A DNA stretch of 64,000 nt from Pseudomonas congelans. GTDB lineage: Bacteria > Pseudomonadota > Gammaproteobacteria > Pseudomonadales > Pseudomonadaceae. This document shows, piece after piece, positions 25,206 to 32,998 of the stretch. The translations under genes and the position numbers were made by a program. Under the pieces are notes generated by a model, which saw only the letters and a list, made by a program, of their open reading frames with translations, had not been told where the DNA came from and did not search any database. The stretch is from NCBI RefSeq assembly GCF_900103225.1, contig NZ_FNJH01000006.1, forward strand, positions 62,001-126,000, given 5' to 3'. The stretch's first letter is position 1. Each line of letters opens with the position of its first letter.

Positions 25206-25838
25206 TCAATCGTGACTGCCCAGGCCCCGCCAGTGCCGTGCGCCGATGAAGATGAAGCGCAGTTGCTGGGTGATCTTGGCCTGAGGTGTCAGGTGCGGAG
25301 CGAGTGAGGCGGGAGGTGGATCGATCAGTTCCGGCAGCATCGCAAACACGCTTTTCACCACCAGATCGGCGATGATCGACAGTGCATCGGCATTCAAATG
25401 CTGCCATTTGGGCATCTTTGCCAAGTCGGCCGTGAGGTCAGCGCTGATGCCTTCGCGCAGCGCGCCGAGTGCCTGACGCACCTTTAAGGAGCCGCCGTAT
25501 TGTTCGCGCGCCAGAAACAGGAACTGCGACCGGTTGGCCGCCACGCGTTCGAGGAATATCTTCACCGACGCGCGAATCAGCCCGCCCATAGCAAATTCGT
25601 TGTGGCGCACCAGCCGGATAGTCTCGCGAAAGGTCTGGCCGACCTCGCTGACCAGCGCCAGCCCCAACTGGTCCATGTCTTCAAAGTGCCGGTAGAAGCC
25701 GGTCGGTACGATGCCTGCCGTGCGCGCCACTTCCCGCAGGCTAAGGCTGCCGAAGCCGCGCCCGCTCTCCATCAGTTGATGGGCAGCATCGAGCAGGGCT
25801 CTTCGGGTCTGTTGCTTCTGTTCGGCGCGGGGCAGCAT
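25206..25838 (-). CDS. desT: TetR family regulator DesT
   Basis: 210-residue repressor. The N-terminal HTH reads GSLSLREVARTAGIVPTGFY-RHFEDMDQL. The rest closely follows P. aeruginosa DesT, which senses the ratio of unsaturated to saturated acyl-CoA and controls acyl-CoA desaturase genes: ANRSQFLFLAREQYGGSL, then LPELIDPPPASL and AKITQQLRFIFIG. The position beside ureE is also as in P. aeruginosa. Here the desCB desaturase genes do not follow, so it must act elsewhere. Confidence 0.85.
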   Translation of the reverse strand: MLPRAEQKQQTRRALLDAAHQLMESGRGFGSLSLREVARTAGIVPTGFYRHFEDMDQLGLALVSEVGQTFRETIRLVRHNEFAMGGLIRASVKIFLERVAANRSQFLFLAREQYGGSLKVRQALGALREGISADLTADLAKMPKWQHLNADALSIIADLVVKSVFAMLPELIDPPPASLAPHLTPQAKITQQLRFIFIGARHWRGLGSHD

Positions 25839-26059
25839 GGCTCAAACGATTCTTGGATTAGGCTGGGTTGCACTTTAGCAAATGCGCTTTACCTGCGTCG
25901 AAAGGGTTTTCAGTCGGGCTTCTTGCCGGAATAGAACATGAGTGCTGGCCTTCGACGCATTTTCGTATTCAAATCAAACCCTCGGCGCGTTTGTCAGTCG
26001 AACATTCATGTCGTATTCAGCGCGCCAGGGTCGGGGCGCTGTTTTCTGGAGAGTGACGC

Positions 26060-28126
26060 ATGACGCGCAGCCGCAAGATTTTCGCCTGGACAGGTGCCAC
26101 GTTGTTGGTGGTGCTGGCCATATTGGTCATTGTGATTGTCACTTTCGACTGGAATCGCATCAAACCCACCCTCAATGAGAAAGTCAGCGAAGCGCTGCAT
26201 CGCCCGTTCGCCATCAATGGTGACCTGGATGTGCGCTGGACGCGCGAGCCCGAACTCGGTGGCTGGCGTGCCTGGGTGCCGTCGCCGCACTTTGTCGCCG
26301 ATGACCTGAGCCTGGGTAATCCCGAGTGGTCGAAGACCCCGCAGATGGTGATCCTCAAGCATGTCGAATTTCGTCTCTCGCTGCTGCCGCTGCTGGCTCA
26401 GCAAGTGGTTATCCCGCGTATCGATCTGACCGGCCCCGAGGCCCGTCTGGAGCGTCTGGCCGATGGTCGCGCCAACTGGGTGTTCGATCTGCCCAAGTCC
26501 GATCCGAATGCCGAGCCATCCAAATGGGTGATGGACATCGGCGCGATCAAGTTCGACAAGGGACTGGTGAGCTTCAATGACCAGAGACTCAACGCCAATC
26601 TGGACGTAGTGATCGACCTGCTCGGCAAGCCGATTCCGTTCAGTGAAATCGCCGGCAGCAAGGAAGCGAAAAAGGCCCAGGACAAGGGCGCAGTGCCGCA
26701 GGACTATGCATTCGGTCTGGCGGTCACCGGCCAGTACCACGGTCAGAAGCTGAGCGGCACCGGCAAGGTCGGCGGTCTGCTCGCGCTCAAGGATTCCAGT
26801 CAACCGTTTCCGGTGCAGGCTGACGTGAAGGTCGGTGACACCCATGCGGTGATCGCCGGGACCCTGACCGATCCACAGAACCTGGGCGCGCTGGACCTGC
26901 GCCTCAAGCTTTCCGGCGCGAGCCTGAGCAATCTCTACCCGCTCACTGGCGTGACATTGCCGGATTCTCCGGCGTACTCAACCGATGGCCGTCTGATCGC
27001 CAAACTGCATGATCCGGCCGGCGCCAACTTCCGTTACGAAGGCTTCAACGGCAAGATCGGCAACAGCGATATCCATGGCGATCTGGGCTTCGTCGCCAGT
27101 CAGCCCCGGCCCAAGCTGAGTGGCGTGCTGGTCTCTAACCAGTTGCTGTTCAGTGACCTCGCGCCGCTGATCGGTGCGGACTCCAATGCCGCACAGAAAA
27201 AGCGCGGTGGCGAGAGCAAGCAGCCTTCGGGCAAGGTCCTGCCTGTAGAAGAGTTTCAGACTGATCGCTGGCGGGCGATGGATGCCGATGTGGAGTTCAC
27301 TGGCAAGCGCATCGTGCAGAGCCCGGATCTGCCGTTCACCGACCTCTACACCCATCTGGTTCTCGACGATGGTCAGTTGAGCCTCGAGCCGCTGCGTTTT
27401 GGAGTGGCAGGCGGCAAGCTGGACGCGGACATTCGCCTGAACGGGCAAAACAAACCGATGCAGGGCAGGGCCAAGCTGTCGGCGCGTAATTTCAAGCTCA
27501 AGCAGCTGTTCCCGACCTTCGAACCGATGAAAACCAGCTTCGGTGAGCTGAATGGCGATGCCGACATCAGCGGGCGCGGCAACTCGGTTGCAGCCTTGCT
27601 GGGGACTGCCAACGGCGAAATGAAGATGCTGGTGAACGACGGTGCGATCAGTCGTGGCCTGATGGAAATTGCCGGGCTCAACGTGGGCAACTACGTGGTC
27701 GGCAAACTGTTCGGCGACAAGGACGTGAAGATCAATTGCGCAGCCTCTAACTTTGGCATCAAGGACGGGCTGGCGACCAGCAGGCTGTTTGTCTTCGATA
27801 CCGAGAACGCCATCATCTATATCAACGGCACCGCGAACCTGAAGACCGAGCAACTGGACCTGCAGATCAACCCTGAATCCAAAGGCTTCCGCGTGTTCTC
27901 GCTGCGTTCGCCGCTGTACGTCAACGGTCCGTTCGCCAAGCCCAACGCAGGCGTACAGTCCGGCCCGCTGTTGCTGCGCGGAGCCGGCATGGTGTTGCTG
28001 GGTGCAACCGTAGGTCCAGTTGCCGGTTTGCTCGCGCTGGTCGCCACTGGCGACAGCGAGCCGAATCAGTGTGGTCCGCTGCTGGAGCAGATGCGCACCG
28101 GCAAGGCGCCCAAAACGGTGAAGTGA
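26060..28126 (+). CDS. AsmA family protein
   Basis: 688-residue envelope protein with one N-terminal membrane helix (TGATLLVVLAILVIVIVTF) and a long periplasmic part. AsmA-like proteins are thought to form bridge-like lipid conduits between inner and outer membrane. Family features are the post-helix DWNRIKPTLNEKVSEALHRP, repeated beta-groove segments (LGALDLRLKLSGASLSNLYP), and the C-terminal AsmA domain (LNGDADISGRGNSVAALLGT, GDKDVKINCAASNFGIKDG). The gene is monocistronic, just before a 130-bp repeat. Which lipid it moves cannot be read. Confidence 0.88.
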   Translation: MTRSRKIFAWTGATLLVVLAILVIVIVTFDWNRIKPTLNEKVSEALHRPFAINGDLDVRWTREPELGGWRAWVPSPHFVADDLSLGNPEWSKTPQMVILKHVEFRLSLLPLLAQQVVIPRIDLTGPEARLERLADGRANWVFDLPKSDPNAEPSKWVMDIGAIKFDKGLVSFNDQRLNANLDVVIDLLGKPIPFSEIAGSKEAKKAQDKGAVPQDYAFGLAVTGQYHGQKLSGTGKVGGLLALKDSSQPFPVQADVKVGDTHAVIAGTLTDPQNLGALDLRLKLSGASLSNLYPLTGVTLPDSPAYSTDGRLIAKLHDPAGANFRYEGFNGKIGNSDIHGDLGFVASQPRPKLSGVLVSNQLLFSDLAPLIGADSNAAQKKRGGESKQPSGKVLPVEEFQTDRWRAMDADVEFTGKRIVQSPDLPFTDLYTHLVLDDGQLSLEPLRFGVAGGKLDADIRLNGQNKPMQGRAKLSARNFKLKQLFPTFEPMKTSFGELNGDADISGRGNSVAALLGTANGEMKMLVNDGAISRGLMEIAGLNVGNYVVGKLFGDKDVKINCAASNFGIKDGLATSRLFVFDTENAIIYINGTANLKTEQLDLQINPESKGFRVFSLRSPLYVNGPFAKPNAGVQSGPLLLRGAGMVLLGATVGPVAGLLALVATGDSEPNQCGPLLEQMRTGKAPKTVK

Positions 28127-28137
28127 TGCTCAATCTC

Positions 28138-28265
28138 TCATGCCAGCGCTCCGCGTTGGCATGCGTTTTGTGACGCTCGCGTCACACGTGTGCGCCCCGG
28201 CGCAGACTCGGGCGGACGTAGAGCGTGCAGAAAATGCATTCCCACGCTGGAGCGTGCGGAACGAT
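28138..28265. repeat. Palindromic intergenic repeat, copy B
   Basis: Second copy of the roughly 130-bp unit, from CATGCCAGCGCTCCGCGTTG to GCGTGCGGAACGAT, 12 bp after the AsmA stop. The left end and right end are near inverted repeats. The middle differs from copy A (GACGCTCGCGTCAC) but keeps its own palindromic character, as expected if the secondary structure is under constraint. Confidence 0.8.
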
Positions 28266-28301
28266 GTTCACACGTCAGGCCTGAGAAAATATCCCCCACA
28301 A

Positions 28302-28329
28302 AAAAGCCAGGACACAGGTCCTGGCTTTT
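28302..28329 (-). terminator. Terminator of the ferritin-like gene
   Basis: Perfect 11-bp arms AAAAGCCAGGA (28302-28312) and TCCTGGCTTTT (28319-28329), 17 bp beyond the ferritin-like stop. On the minus strand the stem is followed by a T-run. Confidence 0.85.
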
Positions 28330-28345
28330 CATTTGCTGCCGCGCG

Positions 28346-28885
28346 TTACAGATCGTTCAGAATGTCTGCCATGTCATCGGCGTGCTCTTCTTCCTGAGCA
28401 AGGATTTCTTCGAAGATGCGGCGGGTAGTCGGATCACTGTCGCCGAGGTATTGAATGATCTCGCGATAGCTGTCGACGGCGATGCGCTCGGCAACCAGAT
28501 CTTCGTAGACCATTTCCTTCAGCGTGTTGCCAGCCACGTACTGCGCGTGGGAGTTCTTGGACAGGGTGTCCGGGTTGAACTCCGGCTCGCCGCCCAGTTG
28601 CACGATACGCTCGGCCAGTTTGTCAGCGTGCTGCGCTTCCTGCTCTGCGTGTTCCAGAAACTCGGCTGCCGCGACGCTCGCTTTCAGGCCCGACGCCATG
28701 TAGTAGTGGCGCTTGTAGCGCAGCACACAGACCAGCTCGGTAGCCAGCGATTCGTTGAGCAGGCGCAGGACCGTTTCGCGGTCAGCGCTGTAACCTTGAG
28801 TCACAGCACCATCCTCAACGTTCTGGCGTGCGCGCTGGCGCAGAGTGTTTACATCGGAAAGCTGTGATTGCGGTGCAGAATTCAT
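28346..28885 (-). CDS. Ferritin-like / bacterioferritin-like protein
   Basis: 179-residue four-helix-bundle protein likely to bind a di-iron centre. Helix motifs with paired carboxylate and His ligands are visible: LNESLATELVCVLRYKRHYY, FLEHAEQEAQHADKLAERI, VYEDLVAERIAVDSYREII and EILAQEEEHADDM. These give the E, E-x-x-H, E, E-x-x-H pattern. The ATG at 28883-28885 is chosen because GGAG sits 7 bases upstream; an adjacent ATG at 28886-28888 is also possible. P. aeruginosa has a similar gene near osmE. Iron storage or oxidative protection is inferred. Confidence 0.85.
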   Translation of the reverse strand: MNSAPQSQLSDVNTLRQRARQNVEDGAVTQGYSADRETVLRLLNESLATELVCVLRYKRHYYMASGLKASVAAAEFLEHAEQEAQHADKLAERIVQLGGEPEFNPDTLSKNSHAQYVAGNTLKEMVYEDLVAERIAVDSYREIIQYLGDSDPTTRRIFEEILAQEEEHADDMADILNDL

Positions 28886-29095
28886 CATTTATCTCCAGGA
28901 CTCATCAGGTTTTGCTGTCTCGCTCTATAGGTGGCCCGGCAGGATCAGCAAAGATTGTGAGTGCCGAAGGAGGCAAAAAGTTTTATCGGATTTTCCCTGG
29001 TTCCGACGGTTGTGACTGAATGTAAAAATATAAGAAACGAGTACCGAGCCCCGCGGTCCCAACCTTGAGACCCAAATAAATCGTGGAGATACACA

Positions 29096-29182
29096 ATGCT
29101 CAAGTTCCTGGGAAGCACCGTCGGCATCATCTTTCTGATCGGCCTGGTCGTGGTTATCGCCCTGTTCAAGCTGGTTTTCTAA
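29096..29182 (+). CDS. Single-helix membrane micropeptide, 28 residues
   Basis: Begins MLKFLGSTVG and ends ALFKLVF; almost the whole chain is one hydrophobic helix. GGAG seven bases before the ATG and a strong terminator 12 bp after the stop support it as a real transcription and translation unit. Function is unknown. Short one-helix proteins of this kind often bind membrane enzymes or transporters. As I recall, a tiny hypothetical gene is annotated at the equivalent P. aeruginosa locus. Confidence 0.65.
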   Translation: MLKFLGSTVGIIFLIGLVVVIALFKLVF

Positions 29183-29194
29183 AAAGCATTCAAC

Positions 29195-29228
29195 AAAAAG
29201 CCCGAGGCATTTATGCCTCGGGCTTTTT
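29195..29228 (+). terminator. Strong bidirectional terminator
   Basis: Perfect 16-bp arms AAAAAGCCCGAGGCAT (29195-29210) and ATGCCTCGGGCTTTTT (29213-29228). It lies between the micropeptide gene and the convergent osmE gene. Confidence 0.92.
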
Positions 29229-29247
29229 GTTTGTGCCTGTCTTTTGA

Positions 29248-29586
29248 TTACATCGCTTTTTCGTTCTTCTCGCGTTGTTCGCAAGTCATGAAACCCTTGT
29301 TGGTCACACGGCCGTCGCTGTTGAAGCTGACGTGGTAAACCTGTTTGTGGCCGTCCTTGTTCATGACGTAGTTGTTGCAAGTGCCTGGGTTGACCTGGCG
29401 CTCGATGGTGCTCGAAGGCTCACCGCCGATAGTCAGGACCTGCTGGCGCGTCATGCCGTTCTCGACCTGCTTGACCAGCGGCTCGTTGCGATAAGTGACG
29501 TAGTCCACCGGGTTCTGCACGGTTGTGTTGCTGCAGCCAGCCATCGTCGCCAATACAAAGGTCGCCGCGAAGAGTTTTTTGTACAT
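29248..29586 (-). CDS. osmE: Osmotically inducible lipoprotein OsmE
   Basis: 112-residue outer-membrane lipoprotein of the SmpA/OmlA (BamE-like) fold. The signal peptide ends in the lipobox ATMAGC, with Cys18 as the lipidated residue. VKQVENGMTRQQVLTIGGEPS is the family signature, then GTCNNYVMNKDGHKQVYHV and two cysteines that may pair. The start ATG at 29584-29586 gives the proper signal length; the ORF extends upstream without meaning. Transcription is typically sigma-S and osmotically induced; I did not find a certain promoter. Confidence 0.9.
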   Translation of the reverse strand: MYKKLFAATFVLATMAGCSNTTVQNPVDYVTYRNEPLVKQVENGMTRQQVLTIGGEPSSTIERQVNPGTCNNYVMNKDGHKQVYHVSFNSDGRVTNKGFMTCEQREKNEKAM

Positions 29587-29896
29587 CGTTATTGCTCCAC
29601 ATGTCAGAGCCGGTTTTGGCCCGGTATGCCTTGGAGCAGGGGAGAGGCTCAAGAGTTCGAAAAAAAGATGGCGATGAGGCAGTACTTTGCATCCACTCTG
29701 ATGCCGTTGCTGAATCCCATGAACGCCATGACGATCGGGCATGAAAAGCGCCCTGAATATTCCTCGCACGTTCCCGAAAGGCCGAGGTCAATCTGATGGC
29801 ATGGTTGAGCGTTTTGCTCAGCCTTGGGCTCGGTCATCGGTTGTCGGACCGTAGTTCGTTAATCAGCCGCTCCTCAGTGACGGCCAGGAAGATGCG
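29587..29896. other. Intergenic region upstream of osmE
   Basis: 310 bp between divergent genes. No ORF with a ribosome site that I can support; a frame from 29797 encodes a 34-residue peptide but is not convincing. An inverted repeat TTGAGCGTTTTGCTCAG near 29805-29821 could form a small hairpin. Confidence 0.4.
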
Positions 29897-30130
29897 ATGA
29901 GCGATAAAGAACTGTATGAGATCGAGTACACCCTGCTCGGCGAGCACCACGTAGACGTTATCGAGAATCTTGACGTGCCCATCATCGAAGTGGTGCACGA
30001 GCTGGCGCTCAAGCATCACGTAGAACTGGACGAGCTTCCAATGGGTGAAACCGGGCTGCCTCTTGCCGCCGGTATCACCGATGTGTCGATTCACAGCCTG
30101 GAGGGCAGCGAAGGCAGCGCGACTGCCTAA
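29897..30130 (+). CDS. Small acidic conserved hypothetical protein
   Basis: 77 residues starting MSDKELYEIEYTLLGEHHVD, rich in Glu, Asp and His with no membrane segment or signal. AGGAAG lies a few bases upstream of the ATG. The stop overlaps the end of the convergent transporter gene. I do not recognise a domain. The pattern of acidic residues with several His-Glu pairs could bind metal, but that is speculation. Confidence 0.6.
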   Translation: MSDKELYEIEYTLLGEHHVDVIENLDVPIIEVVHELALKHHVELDELPMGETGLPLAAGITDVSIHSLEGSEGSATA

Positions 30131-31008
30131 TCCGCCCTGGACCGCAGCGGCGTCGTCCAGCGCTCCGCGAGGATGACGCCGCACAGCGTCAGCGCTCCGC
30201 CGAACAGGTGATAGAGCGCCAGTTGCTCGCCCAGTGTCGCCGCGGCAATCAATGCCGTGGCGATGGGCATCAGGTTGAAGAACAGTGTTGTGCGGCTGGG
30301 GCCCAGGCGCATGATCGAGGTCATCCACAACCACGGCGCGAGCATCGACGTCGGAATTGCTGCATACAGCACCATCGGGATGTTGCTTGTATTCAGGCCG
30401 GTTTTCGCCGACAGCATGAACGGCGGCAGCAATACGATAATCGCCAGCAGGATCTGTACGTAAAGCAACTGCAGGGGCGGCAAACGCAACTGCCACTTCT
30501 TCAGCAACGTGCTGTAAACCGCATACGATGCGGCTGCCACCAGCACCATCGCATCGCCCCGATTGACGCCCTGCTCGATCAGGCCGGCCGGATTGCCCGC
30601 CGAGACCACCACGATCACCCCTGCAAATGACAGCACCGCCCCGAGCAGCGCACCGGAGGTCAGGCGAGTGCCGAGGCAGGCTATCGATAGCCCCAGCGCC
30701 ATCATCGGCACCATCGACTGAATGATCCCCATGTTGGTGGCGGTTGTCAGGCTGGCCGCGAAATACGCCAGGCTCTGATACAGCGCGGTGCCAAGCACGG
30801 CCAGAATGAAAATCTTGCCGAGTACCGGTTTGATCGCCGCGCGGTTCGCCCACACAGGTCCGAGCATGAACGGTGTGAACAGCAAACCGGCCAGCGCCCA
30901 GCGATAAAAGCCTATTTCAGCCGGAAAGATCACCCCGGCAGACGCCTTGGTGACGGCTGTGTTGATCGCCCAGATAAGGACGGTAATCAGCGGGAAAGCG
31001 TATTGCAT
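30127..31008 (-). CDS. DMT superfamily EamA-type transporter
   Basis: 293-residue inner-membrane exporter with ten hydrophobic helices in two EamA repeats. The first repeat starts MQYAFPLITVLIWAINTAVT and contains IGFYRWALAGLLFTPF. The second contains DAMVLVAAASYAVYSTLLKK and ends TLCGVILAERW. The ATG at 31006-31008 matches the family start; the longer frame adds a non-homologous hydrophilic tail. EamA proteins export amino acids, nucleosides or other metabolites; the substrate is unknown. Confidence 0.87.
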   Translation of the reverse strand: MQYAFPLITVLIWAINTAVTKASAGVIFPAEIGFYRWALAGLLFTPFMLGPVWANRAAIKPVLGKIFILAVLGTALYQSLAYFAASLTTATNMGIIQSMVPMMALGLSIACLGTRLTSGALLGAVLSFAGVIVVVSAGNPAGLIEQGVNRGDAMVLVAAASYAVYSTLLKKWQLRLPPLQLLYVQILLAIIVLLPPFMLSAKTGLNTSNIPMVLYAAIPTSMLAPWLWMTSIMRLGPSRTTLFFNLMPIATALIAAATLGEQLALYHLFGGALTLCGVILAERWTTPLRSRAD

Positions 31009-31160
31009 GAGGGGATCATCGTTAAAGCGAGGCGTAATTATCCGCCTGTTTGTCGAGAATGCCAGCGGCGATGCTCTGTGTTCCGTCATAGACCGCAGAC
31101 GCTGACTACACTGAATCTCAGCCTGTGCCGCCCGGCGCAGCGGATCTGGAGAGTGGATCG

Positions 31161-31451
31161 ATGAAGAAGCTCGGTATTCCTGTGTTGCTGTTTGGCTTGA
31201 TGTTGTCTGCCCAGGGCTTTGCTGCGACCGCGCAGCAGAACAAAATGACCGCCTGCAATGCCGACGCCAGCGCGAAGTCGCTGAAGGGCGATGAGCGCAA
31301 GACGTTCATGAGCACTTGCCTGAAAGCGGCACCACCGCCGGCGGCCACCCAGCAGGAGAAGATGAAAACCTGCAACGCTACCGCCAGCACTCAGGCGCTC
31401 AAAGGGGACGCTCGCAAGAGTTTCATGAGTGATTGTCTCAAGAAGAAATAA
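31161..31451 (+). CDS. PsiF repeat family exported protein
   Basis: 96-residue secreted protein. A signal peptide (MKKLGIPVLLFGLMLSAQGF, cleavage after AQGFA) is followed by two copies of the PsiF repeat, each with the pattern KM-x-x-CNA-A-x-x-LKGD-RK-FM-x-C-LK. PsiF of E. coli is induced by phosphate starvation, but the biochemical role is unknown. Each repeat has two cysteines that can form a disulfide in the periplasm. Confidence 0.87.
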   Translation: MKKLGIPVLLFGLMLSAQGFAATAQQNKMTACNADASAKSLKGDERKTFMSTCLKAAPPPAATQQEKMKTCNATASTQALKGDARKSFMSDCLKKK

Positions 31452-31483
31452 TTTTTCAGTCGGTATCTTTGCTGCAGGCAAGA

Positions 31484-31517
31484 GGCGCGGGTGCAGTAAA
31501 CACTGCACTTTCGCGCC
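31484..31517 (+). terminator. Hairpin downstream of the PsiF gene
   Basis: Inner stem GTGCAGT / ACTGCAC with an AAAC loop, extended by GGCGCG / CGCGCC outer arms across a small internal bulge. There is no T-run, so Rho-independent termination is uncertain. Confidence 0.45.
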
Positions 31518-31639
31518 GTTCTCGAGCCGATCATCGGGCAGATGATTGCGGCTTGTTTTTTCCGGCTTTCGGATCACTGGTTCTGGACTGAGAAGGCTGG
31601 CAGACTGCCCACCTTCCTTGTGTTGCCCGTTGAGGGTCT

Positions 31640-32650
31640 ATGCCAACGTTTTCTGCGCGTCAGGTGTTAATAGCCAGCTGGATTCTTGTATTTGGCGGTC
31701 TGTTATTGGTGTTGCCATTCAAGTTGTTGCCCAGCCTGTTGGCCGGACTGTTGGTCTTCGAACTGGTCAACATGTTGACCCCCAAGCTGCAACGTCTGAT
31801 CTCCGGCGAACGGGCCCGCTGGCTGGCTGTGGCGCTGCTGGGCACGCTGGTGGTCAGCCTGCTGACGCTGATTTTTGCCGGGGCCATCAGTTTTGTGCTG
31901 CACGAAGCCGAAAACCCGGGCGCCTCGCTCGACAAGTTCATGACCCTGGTCGACCGCGCGCGTGGTCAGTTGCCACCGTTCATCGATGCCTATCTGCCTG
32001 CCAGTGCCGCGGAGTTTCAGGTTTCGCTCGGGCAGTGGCTGCAGAAGCATGTGGGGGAGTTGCAATTGATCGGCAAGGGGGCCGCGCACATGTTCGTCAC
32101 CATGCTGATCGGCATGGTGCTGGGCGCGATCATTGCCTTGCAGCGTATCTCCGACGTGCATGCGCGCAAGCCGCTGGCTGCCGCACTGTTTGATCGTCTG
32201 TACCTGGTCAGCCGGGCGTTTCGCAACATTGTTTTCGCCCAAATCAAGATTTCCCTGCTCAACACGGCATTTACCTCGGTGTTTCTGGCCATCGTGCTGC
32301 CGCTGTGCGGGATCCACCTGCCGCTGACCAAGACCCTGATCATCATGACCTTCCTGCTCGGCCTGTTGCCGGTGGTGGGTAACCTGATGTCCAACACGTT
32401 GATCTTCATCGTCGGCATGTCCATCTCGATCTGGGTCGCGCTGGCTGCGCTGGGCTACCTGATCGTGATCCACAAGGTCGAGTACTTCCTCAATGCGCGC
32501 ATCGTGGGCGGACAGATCAATGCCAAGTCATGGGAGTTGCTGTTGGCAATGCTGCTTTTCGAAGCCGCATTCGGCCTGCCGGGCGTCGTCGCAGGGCCGA
32601 TTTACTACGCGTACCTGAAAAGCGAGTTGCAGAAGGAAGGCTTGGTCTAG
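31640..32650 (+). CDS. AI-2E family (UPF0118) transporter
   Basis: 336-residue inner-membrane protein with about seven or eight hydrophobic helices, matching the AI-2E/YdiK/PerM family. Helices one and two are VLIASWILVFGGLLLVLPF and LLPSLLAGLLVFELVNML. The central periplasmic part lies around residues 90-140. The family core TKTLIIMTFLLGLLPVVGNL is followed by LGYLIVIHKVEYFLNARIVG. Members export diverse substrates (autoinducer-2, Na+/H+, indole acetate); no specific one is indicated. Confidence 0.86.
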   Translation: MPTFSARQVLIASWILVFGGLLLVLPFKLLPSLLAGLLVFELVNMLTPKLQRLISGERARWLAVALLGTLVVSLLTLIFAGAISFVLHEAENPGASLDKFMTLVDRARGQLPPFIDAYLPASAAEFQVSLGQWLQKHVGELQLIGKGAAHMFVTMLIGMVLGAIIALQRISDVHARKPLAAALFDRLYLVSRAFRNIVFAQIKISLLNTAFTSVFLAIVLPLCGIHLPLTKTLIIMTFLLGLLPVVGNLMSNTLIFIVGMSISIWVALAALGYLIVIHKVEYFLNARIVGGQINAKSWELLLAMLLFEAAFGLPGVVAGPIYYAYLKSELQKEGLV

Positions 32651-32662
32651 GGCGCTTGCGTA

Positions 32663-32688
32663 GATAGGCGTCCGAAAGAACGCCTATC
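32663..32688 (+). terminator. Terminator after AI-2E-family gene
   Basis: Arms GATAGGCGT (32663-32671) and ACGCCTATC (32680-32688) with an 8-nt loop, 12 bp after the stop. The right arm runs straight into repeat copy C. Confidence 0.65.
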
Positions 32689-32816
32689 GTGACAGCGCTC
32701 CGCGTTGGCATGCAGTTCCGGACGCTCTGCGTCCGCTCTTGAGTCTGCGGTGCGGCCGGAATCTGTGACGCGGAGCGTCACGAAAGGCATTCCCACGCCG
32801 GAGCGTGCGGAACGAT
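32686..32816. repeat. Palindromic intergenic repeat, copy C
   Basis: Full unit from ATCGTGACAGCGCTCCGCGT to GGAGCGTGCGGAACGAT. Internal palindromes GGACGCTCTGCGTCC and GTGACGCGGAGCGTCAC are clear here. It stands in tandem with copy D 12 bp away. Confidence 0.85.
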
Positions 32817-32828
32817 AGACACCTGATT

Positions 32829-32959
32829 ATCGTGCCAGCGCTCCGCGTTGGCATGCAGTTCCGGACGTTCTGCGTCCGCTCTTGAGTCTGCGGTGCTGCC
32901 GGAATCTGTGACGCAGAGCGTCACGAACGGCATTCCCACGCTGGAGCGTGAGGAACGAT
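32829..32959. repeat. Palindromic intergenic repeat, copy D
   Basis: Nearly identical to copy C (same internal TTGAGTCTGCGGTGC and GTGACGCAGAGCGTCAC), so the tandem pair arose by recent duplication. A truncated third start, TATCGTGCCACCGCTCCGCG, follows at 32971-32990. Confidence 0.85.
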
Positions 32960-32970
32960 AGCTCTATAAC

Positions 32971-32994
32971 TATCGTGCCACCGCTCCGCGTCAC
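32971..32994. repeat. Truncated repeat end (left end only)
   Basis: TATCGTGCCACCGCTCCGCG matches only the first 20 or so bases of the 130-bp unit and stops just before the Hsp70-like gene's stop codon, a partial copy in the tandem array. Confidence 0.7.
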
Positions 32995-32998
32995 ATGA

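Noticed and set aside
29834..30853. Minus-strand 339-codon frame overlapping the DMT transporter
   Set aside because: Alternative phase of the EamA gene; the Gly/Arg/Asp-rich sequence has no membrane helices.
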